From the NCBI GenBank assembly GCA_026182355.1, contig JAPFBL010000582.1, positions 62,001 through 126,000 of the forward strand: a DNA stretch of 64,000 nucleotides, written 5' to 3'. The notes beneath the pieces were generated by a model, which was given only the letters and a program-made list of their open reading frames with translations, searched no databases and was not told where the DNA came from. Source of the stretch: Hermatobates lingyangjiaoensis. Lineage: Eukaryota; Arthropoda; Insecta; Hemiptera; Hermatobatidae. Shown here one piece after another: positions 13,201 through 21,609 of this stretch. The first letter of the stretch is position 1. The number at the start of each line of letters is the position of its first letter. Position numbers and translations under genes: made by a program.

Positions 13201-16200
13201 AGTTGTATGTTGTTTCTAAGTGTTCTTTTCTTGTAATCATCCGATATAATAATAATAATTATTACTATTATAGCCGATATGAAACAATTAATTTAACTGA
13301 TTATACCTGAGTTTCGATTTCTTGTAATCATTTGATATATTGTTTTAACGGACTGTTTCATGGTTTTTTATTATTATATCAGTTATGAAGAAATTATGAA
13401 TTACTGGTTCAAAGATAAATTGAAACCATACGAGGTGTGTAAATAAAGTAGTGAGACTAATTTTTTTAAATTTCCTATTTAAATATAATTACAATGTGAT
13501 ATTGTCACCTTCCAAATAGTTCCCTTCGGAAGCCACACAGCGCTGGAGACGGTCCTTCCAATTATTGTAGCATTGCTGGAACTCGGATTCTGGAATGGCC
13601 TTCAGCTGGTCGGTTACAGCAGTTTGTATGTTTTGTAGTGTCCCGAAATGAGTTCCCTTGAGGTGATTTTTCAATCTCGGGAAGAGGAAAAAGTGATAAA
13701 GACTCAAGTCTGGTGAATAAGGAGGCTGAGGAGCAACAGGAATGTTTTTACTGGCCAAAAACTCGTTTTCTTTTCGGAATTTTCGGAACCATTTTCGCAC
13801 AAATTTTTCTCATCTCCAATTCATTGGTCAAAATGTGATGAACGGAGGTGTGATTCAAATTCAACTGTTCCCCGATCATTCTGACTGTCAAGCGTCGATC
13901 TGAACGCACAAGGTTCCGTACTCTGTTGATATTTTCATCGGTGTTTGCACTTGAAGGCCTTCCGCTTCGTGGTTCATCTTCAATCGACTCTCTTCCTTCT
14001 GAAAATTCCTTAAACCACCGAAAAACCTGTGCCCTTGATAAAACACGTTCTCCATAGGCCTCCTGAAGTTTTTCAAAAGTTTCGGTTGCATTATGTCCAA
14101 GTCTGAAGCAAAATTTGATTGCACACCGCTGCTCAACTTTGAGGTCACTCATTTTTAAAACGCTCAAGAAAAAACCATTTCACGAAAACCAACGCTACGG
14201 ACAAACAAATGACTGTGGCGAGTTCAGATTCATACTGGAGGCGCATCACACGTGCACCTGACGCTACTCAAGGCCACGCGTCTCCAGCGTTGCCAGATCG
14301 AAAGCGACGTTGCCAGTCTCACTACTTTATTTATACACCTCGTACATTGCTTCCTAGTAACAGAGGCTGTTACTAATTCATTAAACAAAATGTATGTTTC
14401 AACCTCATACGTTGTCTTCATAGATCCATCTCTTTCCGATGTAACCTGTCATCAAAAAAAAAATCACTTCTATTTTTGTGCTGCCCCACAAGACTATCAT
14501 TATTGATGGTTTCATTAATTAGTGTGAAAATAATGCTGTAAAATATATCTGACCAAGAAAGGGTAATGAAATTGTTTTATTTTTGGGTTTCCTTGTATTG
14601 ATAGTTTCATTAATATATGTGAATACTTTACTGCAGAATATATCTGGTTAAGAAAGGATAATTTTAATTTTCCTAAATAAATATTACATATACGTATTAT
14701 AATATGGCTATTACAATTGTTTTGTGTTCTAGAAAGCACTTAAAGAATTCGGCGTGGCAAATGGAGATGAATTGTTGAGATTGATTGGACAAATACAAGC
14801 AAGAATTGAAAAAATCCGTCAAAAAATTGTCGCAGCAAACACTTCAGAAGACTCTATTAACGAGGTGAGATACTAAACGAAAGGTCTTTATATGATTTAC
14901 ACAAGTATTGTTACCCAAATATGCTTGGTATAAAGTATGGGCGTTATTATGGCTTTCTATCATTTAGGATCCTCGTCAGAAGAGCATGAGGTTCAATGCT
15001 CCTAGAGATGAAGAAGACCTAAGGAGTTGGGTGGCGGAAGTACGCAAGAAGAGGTATGACGTGAAGTGTACTATGGACTTCACTTTTTTTTCTAATAAAA
15101 ATTATGGTCTTTTAGAGGTCAGTGGTTACTCGTCTATGGGCTAGTAGTCCGGGGTTCGATCCCCACCTGGCCCTCGATTTATCCACGCGGGAGGTGAATA
15201 AATCTGAGTACGTCGTCCTTCGGAGAGAGGACGTTAAGCCGTCGGTCTCGAGCCTGTACGATGTCACGTACTCGTGGGGCCAGGTTAGGTCAATGGTTAA
15301 TGTACTCGTCTATGGGCTAGTAGTCCGGGGTTCTATCCCCACCTGGCCCTCGATTTATACACACGGGAGGTGAATAAATCTGAGTACGTCGTCCCTCGGA
15401 GAGAGAACGTTAAGCCGTCGGTCCCGAGCCTGTACGATATCAGGTACTCGTTAAAGATCCCTACTAGAAATGCACTTGAGTTAGGCAAAATTAAGGACTC
15501 CCAATGTAGAATCTATAGAATCACCGATCAAACAAAAAGCCAGTAAACGGCTGACGTTGTCACCCGCTAGGGGATAGGTTTAAGCAACAAAAAAAATATG
15601 GTCTTTTGCCTTTATGATATACTAGAGCAGTGTTTCCCAAAGTGGGCGGTACAGTCCCCCTTTGATATCGGGGGGCGCTAATGCAAAAAGGAGTGGGGAT
15701 TCTATTTCCATAAATTGAAAATTTCATGCAATATAATTTCTAAATTTAAGTGAAGACACCACATGTAAACTTCTAGGAAAAGGTTTCTTAAAATTATTTG
15801 TTTTGATAATTTATTTTTATGTTAAAAGTATATTCTCATCTAAGTTTCTTTTATTGTGTATTAATTCTTTTGCATAAATATGCTATGAAACAATTACATA
15901 TATTGGATTATAAATAAATATTCGATTAGTCATTATATTAATTTAATTATTAATGTGTTACTCATTTCGTTATTTAGTCTAAGATTCTGATTATTATTGA
16001 GGAGTGTTGAGTATAGGTTTACGGAACCAAGGGGGCGGTCGCTCGAAAAAGTTTGGGAAACACTGAACTAGAGGAACCACCCGGCGTTTTGGTTATTTGC
16101 GGTAGATCACAAAGAAAGGACCCTGATCAAAATCAAAATACCTTACTTAGTTCCCTCATACTGTAGTGCCTCAGGTATCGAACTTAATCCGTTCCAGGTT

Positions 16201-18913
16201 GGTGGTCGAGTTCTGCATTAATTTTTCCCACTTAACTTAACTAAACTTATCAATTTATATAATATTGATTTATAAACGGCTGAAGTTCGATCGAAAGTGA
16301 AGGCAAATTTTTCTCCAATCGGTCGGGAGAAAGTTATATAACATCCTGCAAAAAAAGTTATATAAGGTCCATATGTTCCTTTGTATCTAAATGTCTCCTG
16401 TTGTATTTCTATTGTGGACAGACAAACTTGGTATTTCATATAAAAGATTGGTTATGGGTGGTAGATCCCAAAAAGGGATAATTTTTTTAAAATGTTTTTT
16501 TATTTTTTTCTATAACTAGGGTGTAATATACACTGCATCGTTATTGTGGATATGTCATCTGCGGATGTTAAGTAATAAAAATTAAAATTTTGTTATTTTT
16601 TTTCGTAAAAAAAACCGTAGTTAGTTCCTGCGAAAAAAGTTATATGAAATCCATAGTTTCTTTGTATCTAAATATCTCCAGTTTTATTACTATAGCGGAC
16701 AGACGGACGGACTTTGTATTTTATATATATAGATGTAGACAACAGGACTCAAGTAAAGATTTGGTATATATTTAGTATGATTGTAAATATTAGACCAATA
16801 CACAACTAACACATTTTGAAACCGTGAACTAAGCAAAATCCGCTATCGGTACTCGTGTACGTCAAAGCATGTGTTATGTGTGTCACAATAATAAATTAAT
16901 TAATGAAAAAAGTTTGTTGTATAATAACATTGTGTGTACTAAATGTTTATAGAGACGATATCCTTGAGAGAAGAGCTGCTAGAAGGCAAAAACGAATGGA
17001 GATGCTGAAAAGACGAACACCTGCTGCAGTGGAGAGAATGAGACTCATCAGTCTACTGGCAAGGACTGAGAACAGGGACGACGACTTTGGGATGAGAGAC
17101 GAAGACTGGGACGTGTACAAGGCTATAAGCAAGGTGAGTGGCAGTGGAGCCCTGTGTGGATAGCCTTAGTAGTCTGAAAACGGTGTATCAAACATGTGAG
17201 ACACTGAAAGCAACTCAGTGAGGACTTGAACCTCTATGTCTCATGTAGGATAAATTACAATGGCAGTCCCACAAGGAACGCAAATAGGCTGAACATTGGT
17301 TCTTTATGATACCACACAATGACGATTGATTCTACATTACCAGTCCTAAATTTTCGCCTCTCAAGTTTATTTAAAGCAGTGATCATTAACGAGTACCTGG
17401 CATCGTAAAGGCTCGGGACAGACTTAGATTTATTCACAGTCTACGAGTAAATATACAGTGTGACTGATGGCACATCTATAAATAATTCATACTGTTCACA
17501 TATGAATTAATTAAGCAGTTTTTAAGAGAACTCACGTATGTCATAAGGTGTTTGTGGGAAAATTCAACCAGTTTGATGCTACATGGAGAGTTCTAAATTT
17601 AACTACATTTCAATTTATGTGAGTATTTTAACAGAGTACATATATAACGTGGGTCTGTCATCTCTGGACGACGTGTTCCTCTTTTTTATCGGTTTCTTTG
17701 TTCAAGATGTTTAATTTCATATTTAAAATTTCAATATAAAATTATTTGCTAGATTCGTACTCTGAAACTTCGTTTTTTAAGCAAGGATCTATGTTAGGTT
17801 AGGTTGCAGTGTCCGCCACAAGAGAATATACATAGGCCAAAGATTGGCTCTTTGTATTACCACATGCTGAGAAATCTACATTGAAAGTTATAAATGTTTC
17901 CTAAATGAATTGTATTTAGAATAGGGATCTTTAACGAGTTTCTGTCATCTCGAGACAGACTGCCTAACGTCTTCTCCGAGGGGCAACATGCTCAGATTTT
18001 TTTTACTACCCACCAAGTTAATAAATCGATGGCCAGAGTAGGTATCGAACCCCGGATCTACCAGTCCAGAGGTGAGCTGGTAAGCTACTAAGCTATCCTG
18101 GGCCCTGTGCAAGTATTTAAATTCTAAATGAAAGTTTGATAAATGATATTAAAGAAATTAAAACATCTTTATTTAATCAATTTTTAAAATTGTTTACAAA
18201 ATTGATTAAAAAAATTGTAAATTAGATTGTAAATACTTTGATTAAGGAAGTTGGAGAAGTGCGGTAAACTCTTATTATACCCTATGTAGTTCCGAAGGCC
18301 CATGCGAATTCAAAACGGTCATTCATTGTAGTCATAATTTTTTCACAACCTACTATCTATAGATTACCCAATTTCTACTACTCGTTAGTAGTAGACTACT
18401 CTCCATCTCTTTGGAGTGCTTCGGTTTTTTTTTTCTTAATATCAAGTATTGTCTCGTTGTAGAAGCGTTGTTGGACTCCAGTGTTAAAGGTTTGAGGTTC
18501 AAAACTTAGACCATGATTGTTAGATTTCATGTAAGAAGTGGAAAATCGTTTCCATATCCAGTCCTAAGCCTGTCCGATGCCAGATACTTATTAAATAACT
18601 CTACTATAATAATCTAAAGTTAGGTATAATTCAAAACTCTCCATGCAGAATAAACCTGGTAACGTGCCTTGTGAACCCTAATATTAACGTAGGGTCGTTA
18701 AAATTTAAAATGGGTGTCAAATAACGAATGAACTACACCTCTCTCTCTCTCTCTCCTCTATCTCTTTCTCACACACTCTCTCCTATCTCCTTTCTCTCAC
18801 ACTCTCCCTTCTCTCCTATCTCCTTTCTCTCACACTCTCCCTTCTCTCCTATCTGTCCTCTCTCTCTCACACACTCTCCTATCTCTCCTCTCACTCTCTC
18901 TCTCTCACACACA

Positions 18914-18957
<44 letters not shown>

Positions 18958-21535
18958 ACTCTCCTCTCACTCACTCTCCTCGGTCTCTCACACACATTCT
19001 CTCCTATCTCTCTTCTCTCTCTCTCTCTCTCTCCCCTATCTCTCCTCTCACTCTCTCTCCTCCGTTTCTCACACACATTCTCTCCTATCTCTCCTCTCTC
19101 TCTTTCTCTCTCTCACACACTCTCTCCTATCTCTCCTCTCTCTTTCTCTCCTCTGTCTCTCACACACATTCTCTCCTATCTTCTCTCTCTCTCTCTCTTT
19201 CTCTCCTACCTCTCCTCTCACTCTCTCTCTCTCTCTCACACACGTTCTCTCCTCTCTATCTCTCCTCTCACTCTCTCTCCTCTGTCTCTCACACACACTC
19301 TCTCCTATCTCTCCACTCTCTTTCTCCTATCTTTTCTCTCTCTCTCCCCATCCCCCTAGAATAGTACTGAAGGCCAAAGCCAATAATAAAGAGTTCTGGA
19401 AACAAGCATGCTCTCCTTCTTCAGCTTTACACTTAAATATAACCCTGTAGATGTTTAATAGAATTGAAAATTCAGAGTGAAATATAAAATTCGTAAGAAT
19501 GAACTCTCTATTCAAAATATTTTTTTTTACATTTTGGATTTTTTTAATTAACCAGTTAATTGACCTGATAGAGTCAACCTTGACCCATCTCCCTTAGAAT
19601 CTTCACCGATAAGACCAGTAGTCTATTGGTAATTTCAAAGTAATTCTGTCCAGGTTGTTGAGTGCCTATAAGAAAGATTCTCGATGTGGGGGGGGGGTGA
19701 ATTTTGGGTTTTCAGAGGGTGAATTGTCTTCTCAATAAGTTTACAGAGTGAAGAAAGCAGTTATAGCTTTTGATCTCTTTAATTTATAATTTTTTTTAAT
19801 TTGAAATAAATTTAATTTGTAAAACTATTATGATCATAATCTATATAAATTGTATATATTATGTTTATTTCATTAAAATACACAGCAGCCTCCGTGTTAA
19901 CAACTTTAAAGCTGGTCTGCTCCAATTTCCTCGCAACTTTGCGGTGGGCTGGTGTTAAAAGCCATATGAATTGCCTAAGAGACATCTTAATTTAGTATAA
20001 GCAGTTGTAAGAAAGAAAATCATAATTTTCAGACGAAAAACGAAACTTAGCACCTATAGGTAATAAATAAATAAGTTACCTATAGGTAACCATAGGTTTA
20101 TAAGACTACTGGCCTTATCGGTGAAGATTCTAGGGGAGGTGGGTCAAGGTTGACTCTAAAAGGTTAATTAAAAAATTAACTGGTTGATTAAAAAAATCCA
20201 AAATGTTTTTTTTTATCATCTTTATTTACAAATATACAACTACGCATATTATGCGTAACAGGCATATGTAGTAATAGATTACACAATGACATCGATGCAC
20301 ATGAGCAAAGAATGAAACCCACTGGTTCAACTTCTCGCTTTGTTTTTTTTTTAAAGTATATTATTGTAATAGTAGATCCCTAGGCCATTTTCTCTTGAGT
20401 TGTCTTGGTGGGTTCGGGGAAGGTGAGGAGGAAGCAAGGATTCGTACAAATAGATTTGGGTGAGAGGAAAGGTTGTTGTTAAATGACTTGTAACGATCAG
20501 AGGCAAGGTTTTGGATGAATGGAATTTTTAGGTCTTTATGAAGGGTGTAGTTTTGACGTAATACGGAGCATTTGTGATAGTGCGGAGGATTTTAGATTGC
20601 AATGATTGTATTCTATGAATATTGGATGGTTTTGTACAACCCCATAGTTCAAGTCCGTAAGTCCAGGTCGGTCGCAGTAATGTTTTGTATAGTAGTACTT
20701 TGTTATGTAGCGTCATCCAAAATGTAAAAAAATATTTTGAATGAAGAGATCACTTTTACGAATTTTATATCTCACTCTGAAAACTTAGCACCTATAAACC
20801 ACCTGTATTAATATATAACTAAGAATAATACTACTAATTCTAATGTTACTAACATTAGTGGGAATAACTCATTAATTAAGTTTAATTATGTGTTATGTGA
20901 TTGGATTGTTTATACTTAGGAGAGTGATTACTGTAATTTGTGTTTGATGAAGTAAAGGTATTGTGAAGTTTTGTTTGTAGGATGGTGGGGAAAGCGAGAG
21001 CGAAGGGGAAAGTGAAAAGCTTGTGGAACTGGAGTCTGCTCTGAGAGCAGCAGGATGGAACAGTCAAGAAGAAGAGCACAGACTCCACTTAGGACTGGAA
21101 AGGATTCGCTGCCCAGAAGTCTTATTCCAGCCATCGCTTGTCGGGCTCAACCAGTGCGGCCTTTCTGAAATGATGTCCCGCGTTACTTCCCGCTATCCAG
21201 AGAACATTGGTCGCCAGCTAGCTGCAAATGTCGTCGTTGTAGGCGGTCCAGCAGCTTTGCCTGGCTTGGCAAAGCGTCTCTACTCAGATTTGACTTCTTG
21301 CAGGCCTTTCTTATCAAAGATAGGTGTTTCAGTTGTTCCTAATCCTGGGCTAGCAGGATGGCTTGCTTTGAGAAATCTCGCTGCTTCTAATTCTATACCT
21401 ATTGTTACAAGGCAGGATTATCTTGAAAAAGGGGCTGAATATTTACACGAACATCATTCTTCAAACAAGTACAGTCCTTCGCCCTCTCCTCCCAATATTG
21501 CCTTGCCTGATGAAATGGACCTCGATGCAGTATAA
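1193..21535 (+). CDS. ACTR5: Actin-related protein 5, complete ten-exon gene
   Basis: ARP5 is a nuclear actin-related protein that, in known systems, works with IES6 in the INO80 nucleosome-remodelling complex. Exons: 1193-1295, 1373-1470, 2446-2662, 6827-7110, 10657-10884, 12008-12088, 14733-14864, 14968-15053, 16953-17133, 20981-21535. All introns are GT-AG and all phases agree, giving 1965 nt and 654 residues. Visible features are the N-terminal nucleotide-loop strand ([17 protein letters not shown]), the family stretches MSELLFECY and [11 protein letters not shown], a long charged middle rich in Arg, Glu and Lys (exons 5-9, the ARP5-specific insertion) with [11 protein letters not shown], and a C-terminal actin lobe with VLFQPSLVG and a GG..ALPG loop. 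It is slightly longer than the vertebrate protein (about 600 residues). The start is the first ATG of exon 1; earlier exons carrying only UTR cannot be excluded. Identity is confident from motif order, though no alignment was run. Confidence 0.93.
1373..1470 (+). CDS. ACTR5: ACTR5 exon 2
   Basis: After a TTGTAG acceptor, encodes SYNCRVGWA...KPRRDKGKK and ends in phase 0 before GTGAGA. The 77-nt intron 1 is the shortest in the gene. SYNCRVGWA is the ARP form of the actin phosphate-1 loop. Confidence 0.9.
1471..2445 (+). other. ACTR5 intron 2
   Basis: Starts GTGAGA and ends TTTGAG. AT-rich, with no gene. The segment at about 2060-2270 is a diverged copy of the sequence flanking the MITE at 5580-6060 and preserves an unoccupied version of that insertion site. 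Confidence 0.6.
2446..2662 (+). CDS. ACTR5: ACTR5 exon 3
   Basis: Encodes [17 protein letters not shown]..., including a PFDRN-like stretch ([10 protein letters not shown]) and [16 protein letters not shown], all typical ARP5 positions. I chose the donor GTCAGT at 2663 over the GT at 2661 because only it keeps frame with MSELLFECY in exon 4. Confidence 0.87.
3267..3577 (+). mobile_element. tRNA-derived SINE, tail type 1, diverged
   Basis: Shares its body with the better copies at 24909-25232 and 42307-42632: a box-B-like GGGTTCAATGG, then ATTTATTCACGCG, GAGAGGACGTTAAGCCGTCG and TTAAAGATCCCTACTCTA, ending ACTAACCTAACCTTA. The box A region is decayed. Confidence 0.75.
3681..3718 (-). ncRNA. 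Hammerhead-like motif (GUC family)
   Basis: On the minus strand: GC + U helix I strand, CUGAAGA core, one U, helix II GUCUU/AAGAC-type hairpin, GAAA, a short self-complementary AUGU, one U, then GGC, which pairs with helix I. The extra base after the core departs from the canonical hammerhead. Confidence 0.55.
3916..3953 (+). ncRNA. Hammerhead-like motif (GUC family), facing copy
   Basis: GCU helix I strand, CUGAAGA, U, a GUC...GAC hairpin, GAAA, AUGU, U, GGC. It faces the copy at 3681-3718 across the centre of the foldback. Helix II is weaker here than at 34303-34340. Confidence 0.5.
5669..5926. mobile_element. hAT-type MITE, 258 bp
   Basis: Inverted ends (CAAGGGTCTTCAACC at the left, GGTTGAAGATCCCTG at the right) with an exact 8-bp target duplication AACTATAG at 5661-5668 and 5927-5934. 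Terminal CA...TG and an 8-bp duplication are the hAT signature. No coding capacity. Confidence 0.85.
6160..6600 (-). mobile_element. 5'-truncated non-LTR retrotransposon 3' end, copy 1
   Basis: Nearly the same sequence occurs at 9500-9960. On the minus strand it encodes the end of a non-LTR polymerase protein (see 6279-6410). The 188-codon plus-strand frame here is its antisense shadow. Confidence 0.65.
6279..6410 (-). pseudogene. C-terminal fragment of a non-LTR retrotransposon ORF2
   Basis: The minus-strand frame encodes 43 residues containing [18 protein letters not shown] and ends in a stop. The second copy has CRFC at this position, giving the C-x2-C-x8-H-x4-C pattern found at the C-terminus of R1/I/Jockey-type ORF2 proteins; here the first Cys is Arg. 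Upstream reading requires a frameshift, so it is dead. The clade is not resolved. Confidence 0.6.
6827..7110 (+). CDS. ACTR5: ACTR5 exon 4
   Basis: After a TGACAG acceptor, encodes [20 protein letters not shown], a variant P2 loop ([14 protein letters not shown]), DLGG and [11 protein letters not shown], ending at AE before GTAACT. DLGG corresponds to the DLAG of actin. Two leading bases complete the split codon from exon 3. Confidence 0.93.
7190..7620. repeat. Foldback repeat of the GAACAC hammerhead-like family
   Basis: Inverted arms share ATAACTCTCTGATGTC-like and TATGTACATAC-like blocks. The left arm carries the motif on the minus strand (about 7220-7255) and the right arm on the plus strand (about 7560-7600), each with an AGAA(C/T)AC...GTGTTC hairpin followed by GAAA or an altered form. 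Confidence 0.65.
7882..8210 (-). mobile_element. PLE 3' region with family A motif, truncated
   Basis: Matches 55248-55560 closely, including the family A arm, then GGAGTTGAGAGGAATGGGAG and a CTATTGCCATCGTCA block. In the 55-kb copy this is the 3' flank of a GIY-YIG reading frame, so this is the 3' end of the same PLE on the minus strand. Confidence 0.6.
9500..9960 (-). mobile_element. Non-LTR retrotransposon 3' end, copy 2
   Basis: Second copy of the 6160-6600 element in the same orientation. It keeps the CRFCKE residues, but a one-base loss just after them shifts the frame, producing an early stop. The sequence at 9960-10260 may be more of this element; I could not confirm it. Confidence 0.6.
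10374..10552 (+). pseudogene. Partial tandem duplicate of intron 4 end and exon 5 start
   Basis: Repeats the sequence at about 10557-10732 with few differences, including the TTTGTAG acceptor and the first 25 codons or so of exon 5 ([14 protein letters not shown]...). The copy ends GAATACTAATGA, a stop right at the breakpoint. Its acceptor at about 10473 looks intact, so it could act as a cryptic exon that truncates the protein. The 84-codon frame over it is not a gene. Confidence 0.85.
10657..10884 (+). CDS. ACTR5: ACTR5 exon 5
   Basis: Encodes [13 protein letters not shown]...[13 protein letters not shown]...INARKREEK, the start of the ARP5 insertion with its Arg/Glu-rich helix. Phase 0 at both ends; the donor is GTAAAT. 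Confidence 0.92.
10885..12007 (+). other. ACTR5 intron 5
   Basis: Holds a foldback (11080-11270) with facing hammerhead-like motifs. The rest, 11270-12007, is AT-rich without a recognisable feature and ends in TTTTCAG. Confidence 0.6.
11087..11119 (-). ncRNA. Hammerhead-like motif (GAACAC family, CUGAUGA core)
   Basis: Minus strand: CUGAUGA, one U, a perfect six-pair hairpin GAACAC/GUGUUC with loop GAA, GAAA, self-complementary ACGCGU, then A. The facing copy on the plus strand at 11206-11238 keeps CUGAUGA and GAAA but has a decayed helix II. Confidence 0.55.
12008..12088 (+). CDS. ACTR5: ACTR5 exon 6
   Basis: Encodes 27 residues, [20 protein letters not shown] and then GDDEEFQ, part of the acidic coiled region of the ARP5 insertion. 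TTTTCAG acceptor, GTGACT donor, phase 0. Confidence 0.88.
12303..12465. repeat. Family A foldback, right arm partly deleted
   Basis: The left arm has the full minus-strand motif (about 12349-12391). The right arm resumes only at GTTTTCCCATTTTCTTATTG, so the second motif has been lost, leaving a lone ribozyme-like unit in a foldback. Confidence 0.75.
12620..12980 (+). repeat. Dispersed repeat, copy 1
   Basis: Diverged but collinear with 27850-28240. Shared blocks include CAAAAATGTTATTACTGCTG, AAAAATAAGCTTATA, AATGAAAGACTAA and GAGTGTAGGCCACTC. No coding capacity; class unknown. Confidence 0.65.
13003..13240. repeat. Foldback repeat with facing motif relics
   Basis: Arms end in AACACTTAGAAACAACA and its inverse. 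The left arm reads CUGAUGA, A, an AAC-GAG-GUC hairpin and GAAAUAUUG on the minus strand; the right arm reads AAUGACGACGAAGUUGAAA on the plus strand. The centre is a purine/pyrimidine-rich tract that creates spurious frames. Confidence 0.6.
13431..14342 (-). mobile_element. Internally deleted mariner transposon
   Basis: Terminal inverted repeats of about 29 bp (CGAGGTGTGTAAATAAAGTA at the left, its near inverse at the right) flanked by the TA target duplication at 13429-13430 and 14343-14344, as expected for Tc1/mariner. At 912 bp it is shorter than a full mariner (about 1.3 kb) because the middle of the transposase gene is missing. Confidence 0.92.
13489..14167 (-). pseudogene. Mariner transposase, deleted and inactive
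   Basis: The N-terminal frame (14167 to 13748) has the helix-turn-helix DNA-binding part: [20 protein letters not shown], then SGRPSS and [17 protein letters not shown]. It runs to CAKMVPK and then into unrelated frame. The C-terminal frame (13800 to 13489) resumes at PPYSPDLS...FFLFPRLK and ends [11 protein letters not shown]. About 120 residues holding the first two catalytic Asp are gone, and the third Asp of the mariner D34D triad is His (YHFFLFP in place of the usual DFFLFP-like reading). It cannot encode a working enzyme; it could only be moved in trans. Confidence 0.9.
14733..14864 (+). CDS. ACTR5: ACTR5 exon 7
   Basis: Encodes 44 residues beginning [20 protein letters not shown] and ending SINE, a predicted coiled coil in the ARP5 insertion. 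TTCTAG acceptor, GTGAGA donor, phase 0. Confidence 0.88.
14968..15053 (+). CDS. ACTR5: ACTR5 exon 8
   Basis: Encodes [20 protein letters not shown] and then WVAEVRKK. It ends with AG, which joins the A of exon 9 to make Arg. The preceding intron (14865-14967) is only 103 nt. Confidence 0.87.
15113..15596 (+). mobile_element. tRNA-derived SINE with duplicated head, tail type 2
   Basis: Two head-and-body units lie in tandem (about 15113-15275 and 15276-15596), both with GGGGTTCGATCCCC or a near match as box B. The second ends in AACAAAAAGCCAGTAAACGG, a CCCGCTAGGGGAT stretch and poly(A), a tail unlike the CCTAA-ending copies. The same tail occurs on the minus strand at 40409-40510. Confidence 0.8.
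15628..16065. mobile_element. hAT-type MITE, 438 bp, copy 1
   Basis: Ends CAGTGTTTCCCAAAGTGGGC and TTTGGGAAACACTG, with an 8-bp target duplication (TACTAGAG at left, AACTAGAG at right, one mismatch). A sister copy lies at 34953-35382. AT-rich interior with no coding capacity. Confidence 0.88.
16953..17133 (+). CDS. ACTR5: ACTR5 exon 9
   Basis: Encodes [36 protein letters not shown] and [16 protein letters not shown], the basic end of the ARP5 insertion with its highly characteristic [17 protein letters not shown] acceptor, GTGAGT donor. Confidence 0.95.
17240..17445 (-). mobile_element. SINE, truncated
   Basis: Contains GGCAGTCCCACAAGG, GATACCACACAATGA and GAGTACCTGGCATCGTA in the minus-strand SINE order. 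The tRNA-related head is missing. Confidence 0.75.
17793..18105 (-). mobile_element. tRNA-derived SINE, tail type 1
   Basis: On + it starts TTAGGTTAGGTTGCAG, the inverse of the tail, and ends in a diverged tRNA-like head whose acceptor-type GGGCCCA end remains. About 20% diverged from the 24.9-kb copy by eye. Confidence 0.8.
18470..18650 (+). mobile_element. Diverged SINE-like fragment
   Basis: Contains GAGGTTCAAAACTTAGAC (box-B-like), CCTAAGCCTGTCCGATG and CAGATACTTATTAAA in SINE order, followed by TCTCCATGCAGAATA. An old copy. Confidence 0.55.
18735..19350 (+). repeat. CT-rich microsatellite, 0.6 kb
   Basis: Imperfect (CT)n with recurring CACACA and CTCCTATCTC interruptions, so a second-order repeat of about 60-100 bp is visible. 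All open frames over it are low-complexity artefacts. Confidence 0.95.
20206..20714 (-). mobile_element. 5'-truncated Jockey-type non-LTR retrotransposon
   Basis: Flanked by an exact target duplication ATCCAAAATG (20196-20205 and 20715-20724). The element has a poly(A) tail on the minus strand (T run at 20206-20213) preceded by AATAAA. It is 509 bp long and carries only the end of the reverse-transcriptase protein. Confidence 0.88.
20361..20716 (-). pseudogene. Jockey reverse transcriptase C-terminus, frameshifted
   Basis: The first frame (20716 to 20528) reads [20 protein letters not shown], then [20 protein letters not shown] and APYYV, the thumb region shared by Jockey-clade reverse transcriptases. 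A one-base shift near 20545 is needed to continue as [19 protein letters not shown], then HPN and [15 protein letters not shown] with a stop at 20361. The single frameshift and the truncation make it inactive. Confidence 0.85.
20981..21535 (+). CDS. ACTR5: ACTR5 exon 10 (stop codon)
   Basis: The largest exon (184 codons plus stop). It starts [18 protein letters not shown], continues [17 protein letters not shown], then [17 protein letters not shown] (the actin-fold GG..PG nucleotide-binding loop), [16 protein letters not shown] and [12 protein letters not shown], with a Ser/Pro-rich end and an acidic terminus. Confidence 0.96.
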   Translation, partial: DGGESESEGESEKLVELESALRAAGWNSQEEEHRLHLGLERIRCPEVLFQPSLVGLNQCGLSEMMSRVTSRYPENIGRQLAANVVVVGGPAALPGLAKRLYSDLTSCRPFLSKIGVSVVPNPGLAGWLALRNLAASNSIPIVTRQDYLEKGAEYLHEHHSSNKYSPSPSPPNIALPDEMDLDAV

Positions 21536-21545
21536 CTTAAATAAA
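21536..21545 (+). promoter_or_regulatory. Possible ACTR5 polyadenylation signal
   Basis: AATAAA at 21540-21545 lies just after the stop codon (21533-21535). If used, the 3' UTR would be only about 20-40 nt. No other AATAAA stands out before the repeats begin at 21610. Confidence 0.4.
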
Positions 21546-21609
21546 TAGTGCTGGGGACTCAGTTCTCCAAAGCATATCACAGTTAATACAAATCATCAAA
21601 CTATTCTAG

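Larger units (their letters stand above)
12089..14732 (+). other. ACTR5 intron 6
   Basis: Carries a family A foldback (12303-12465), a dispersed repeat (12620-12980), a foldback of another motif family (13003-13240) and a deleted mariner (13431-14342). 14343-14732 is AT-rich and holds a short internal duplication (TTGATGGTTTCATTAAT-like units at about 14500 and 14597). Confidence 0.65.
15054..16952 (+). other. ACTR5 intron 8
   Basis: Holds a tandem pair of SINE heads (15113-15596) and a hAT MITE (15628-16065). The following 16080-16750 looks like a degenerate dispersed repeat with TCTCC(A/T)GTT and GGACAGACGGACGG blocks. No gene. Confidence 0.65.
19450..20780. repeat. Foldback repeat interrupted by a Jockey element
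   Basis: Inverted arms at about 19480-19650 and 20085-20780 share AAAATCCAAAATG, GGTCAAGGTTGACTC and ACCGATAAGACCAGTAG-type blocks. The left arm shows the uninterrupted ACATTTTGGATT site into which Jockey inserted in the right arm. The centre (about 19685-19745) includes GGTGAATTTTGGGTTTTCAG, also found inverted at 35930-35960. Confidence 0.75.
17134..20980 (+). other. ACTR5 intron 9
   Basis: Holds two minus-strand SINEs (about 17240-17445 and 17793-18105), a diverged SINE-like piece (18470-18650), a 0.6-kb CT tract (18735-19350) and a foldback with a Jockey insertion (19450-20780). Ends TTTGTAG. Confidence 0.65.
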
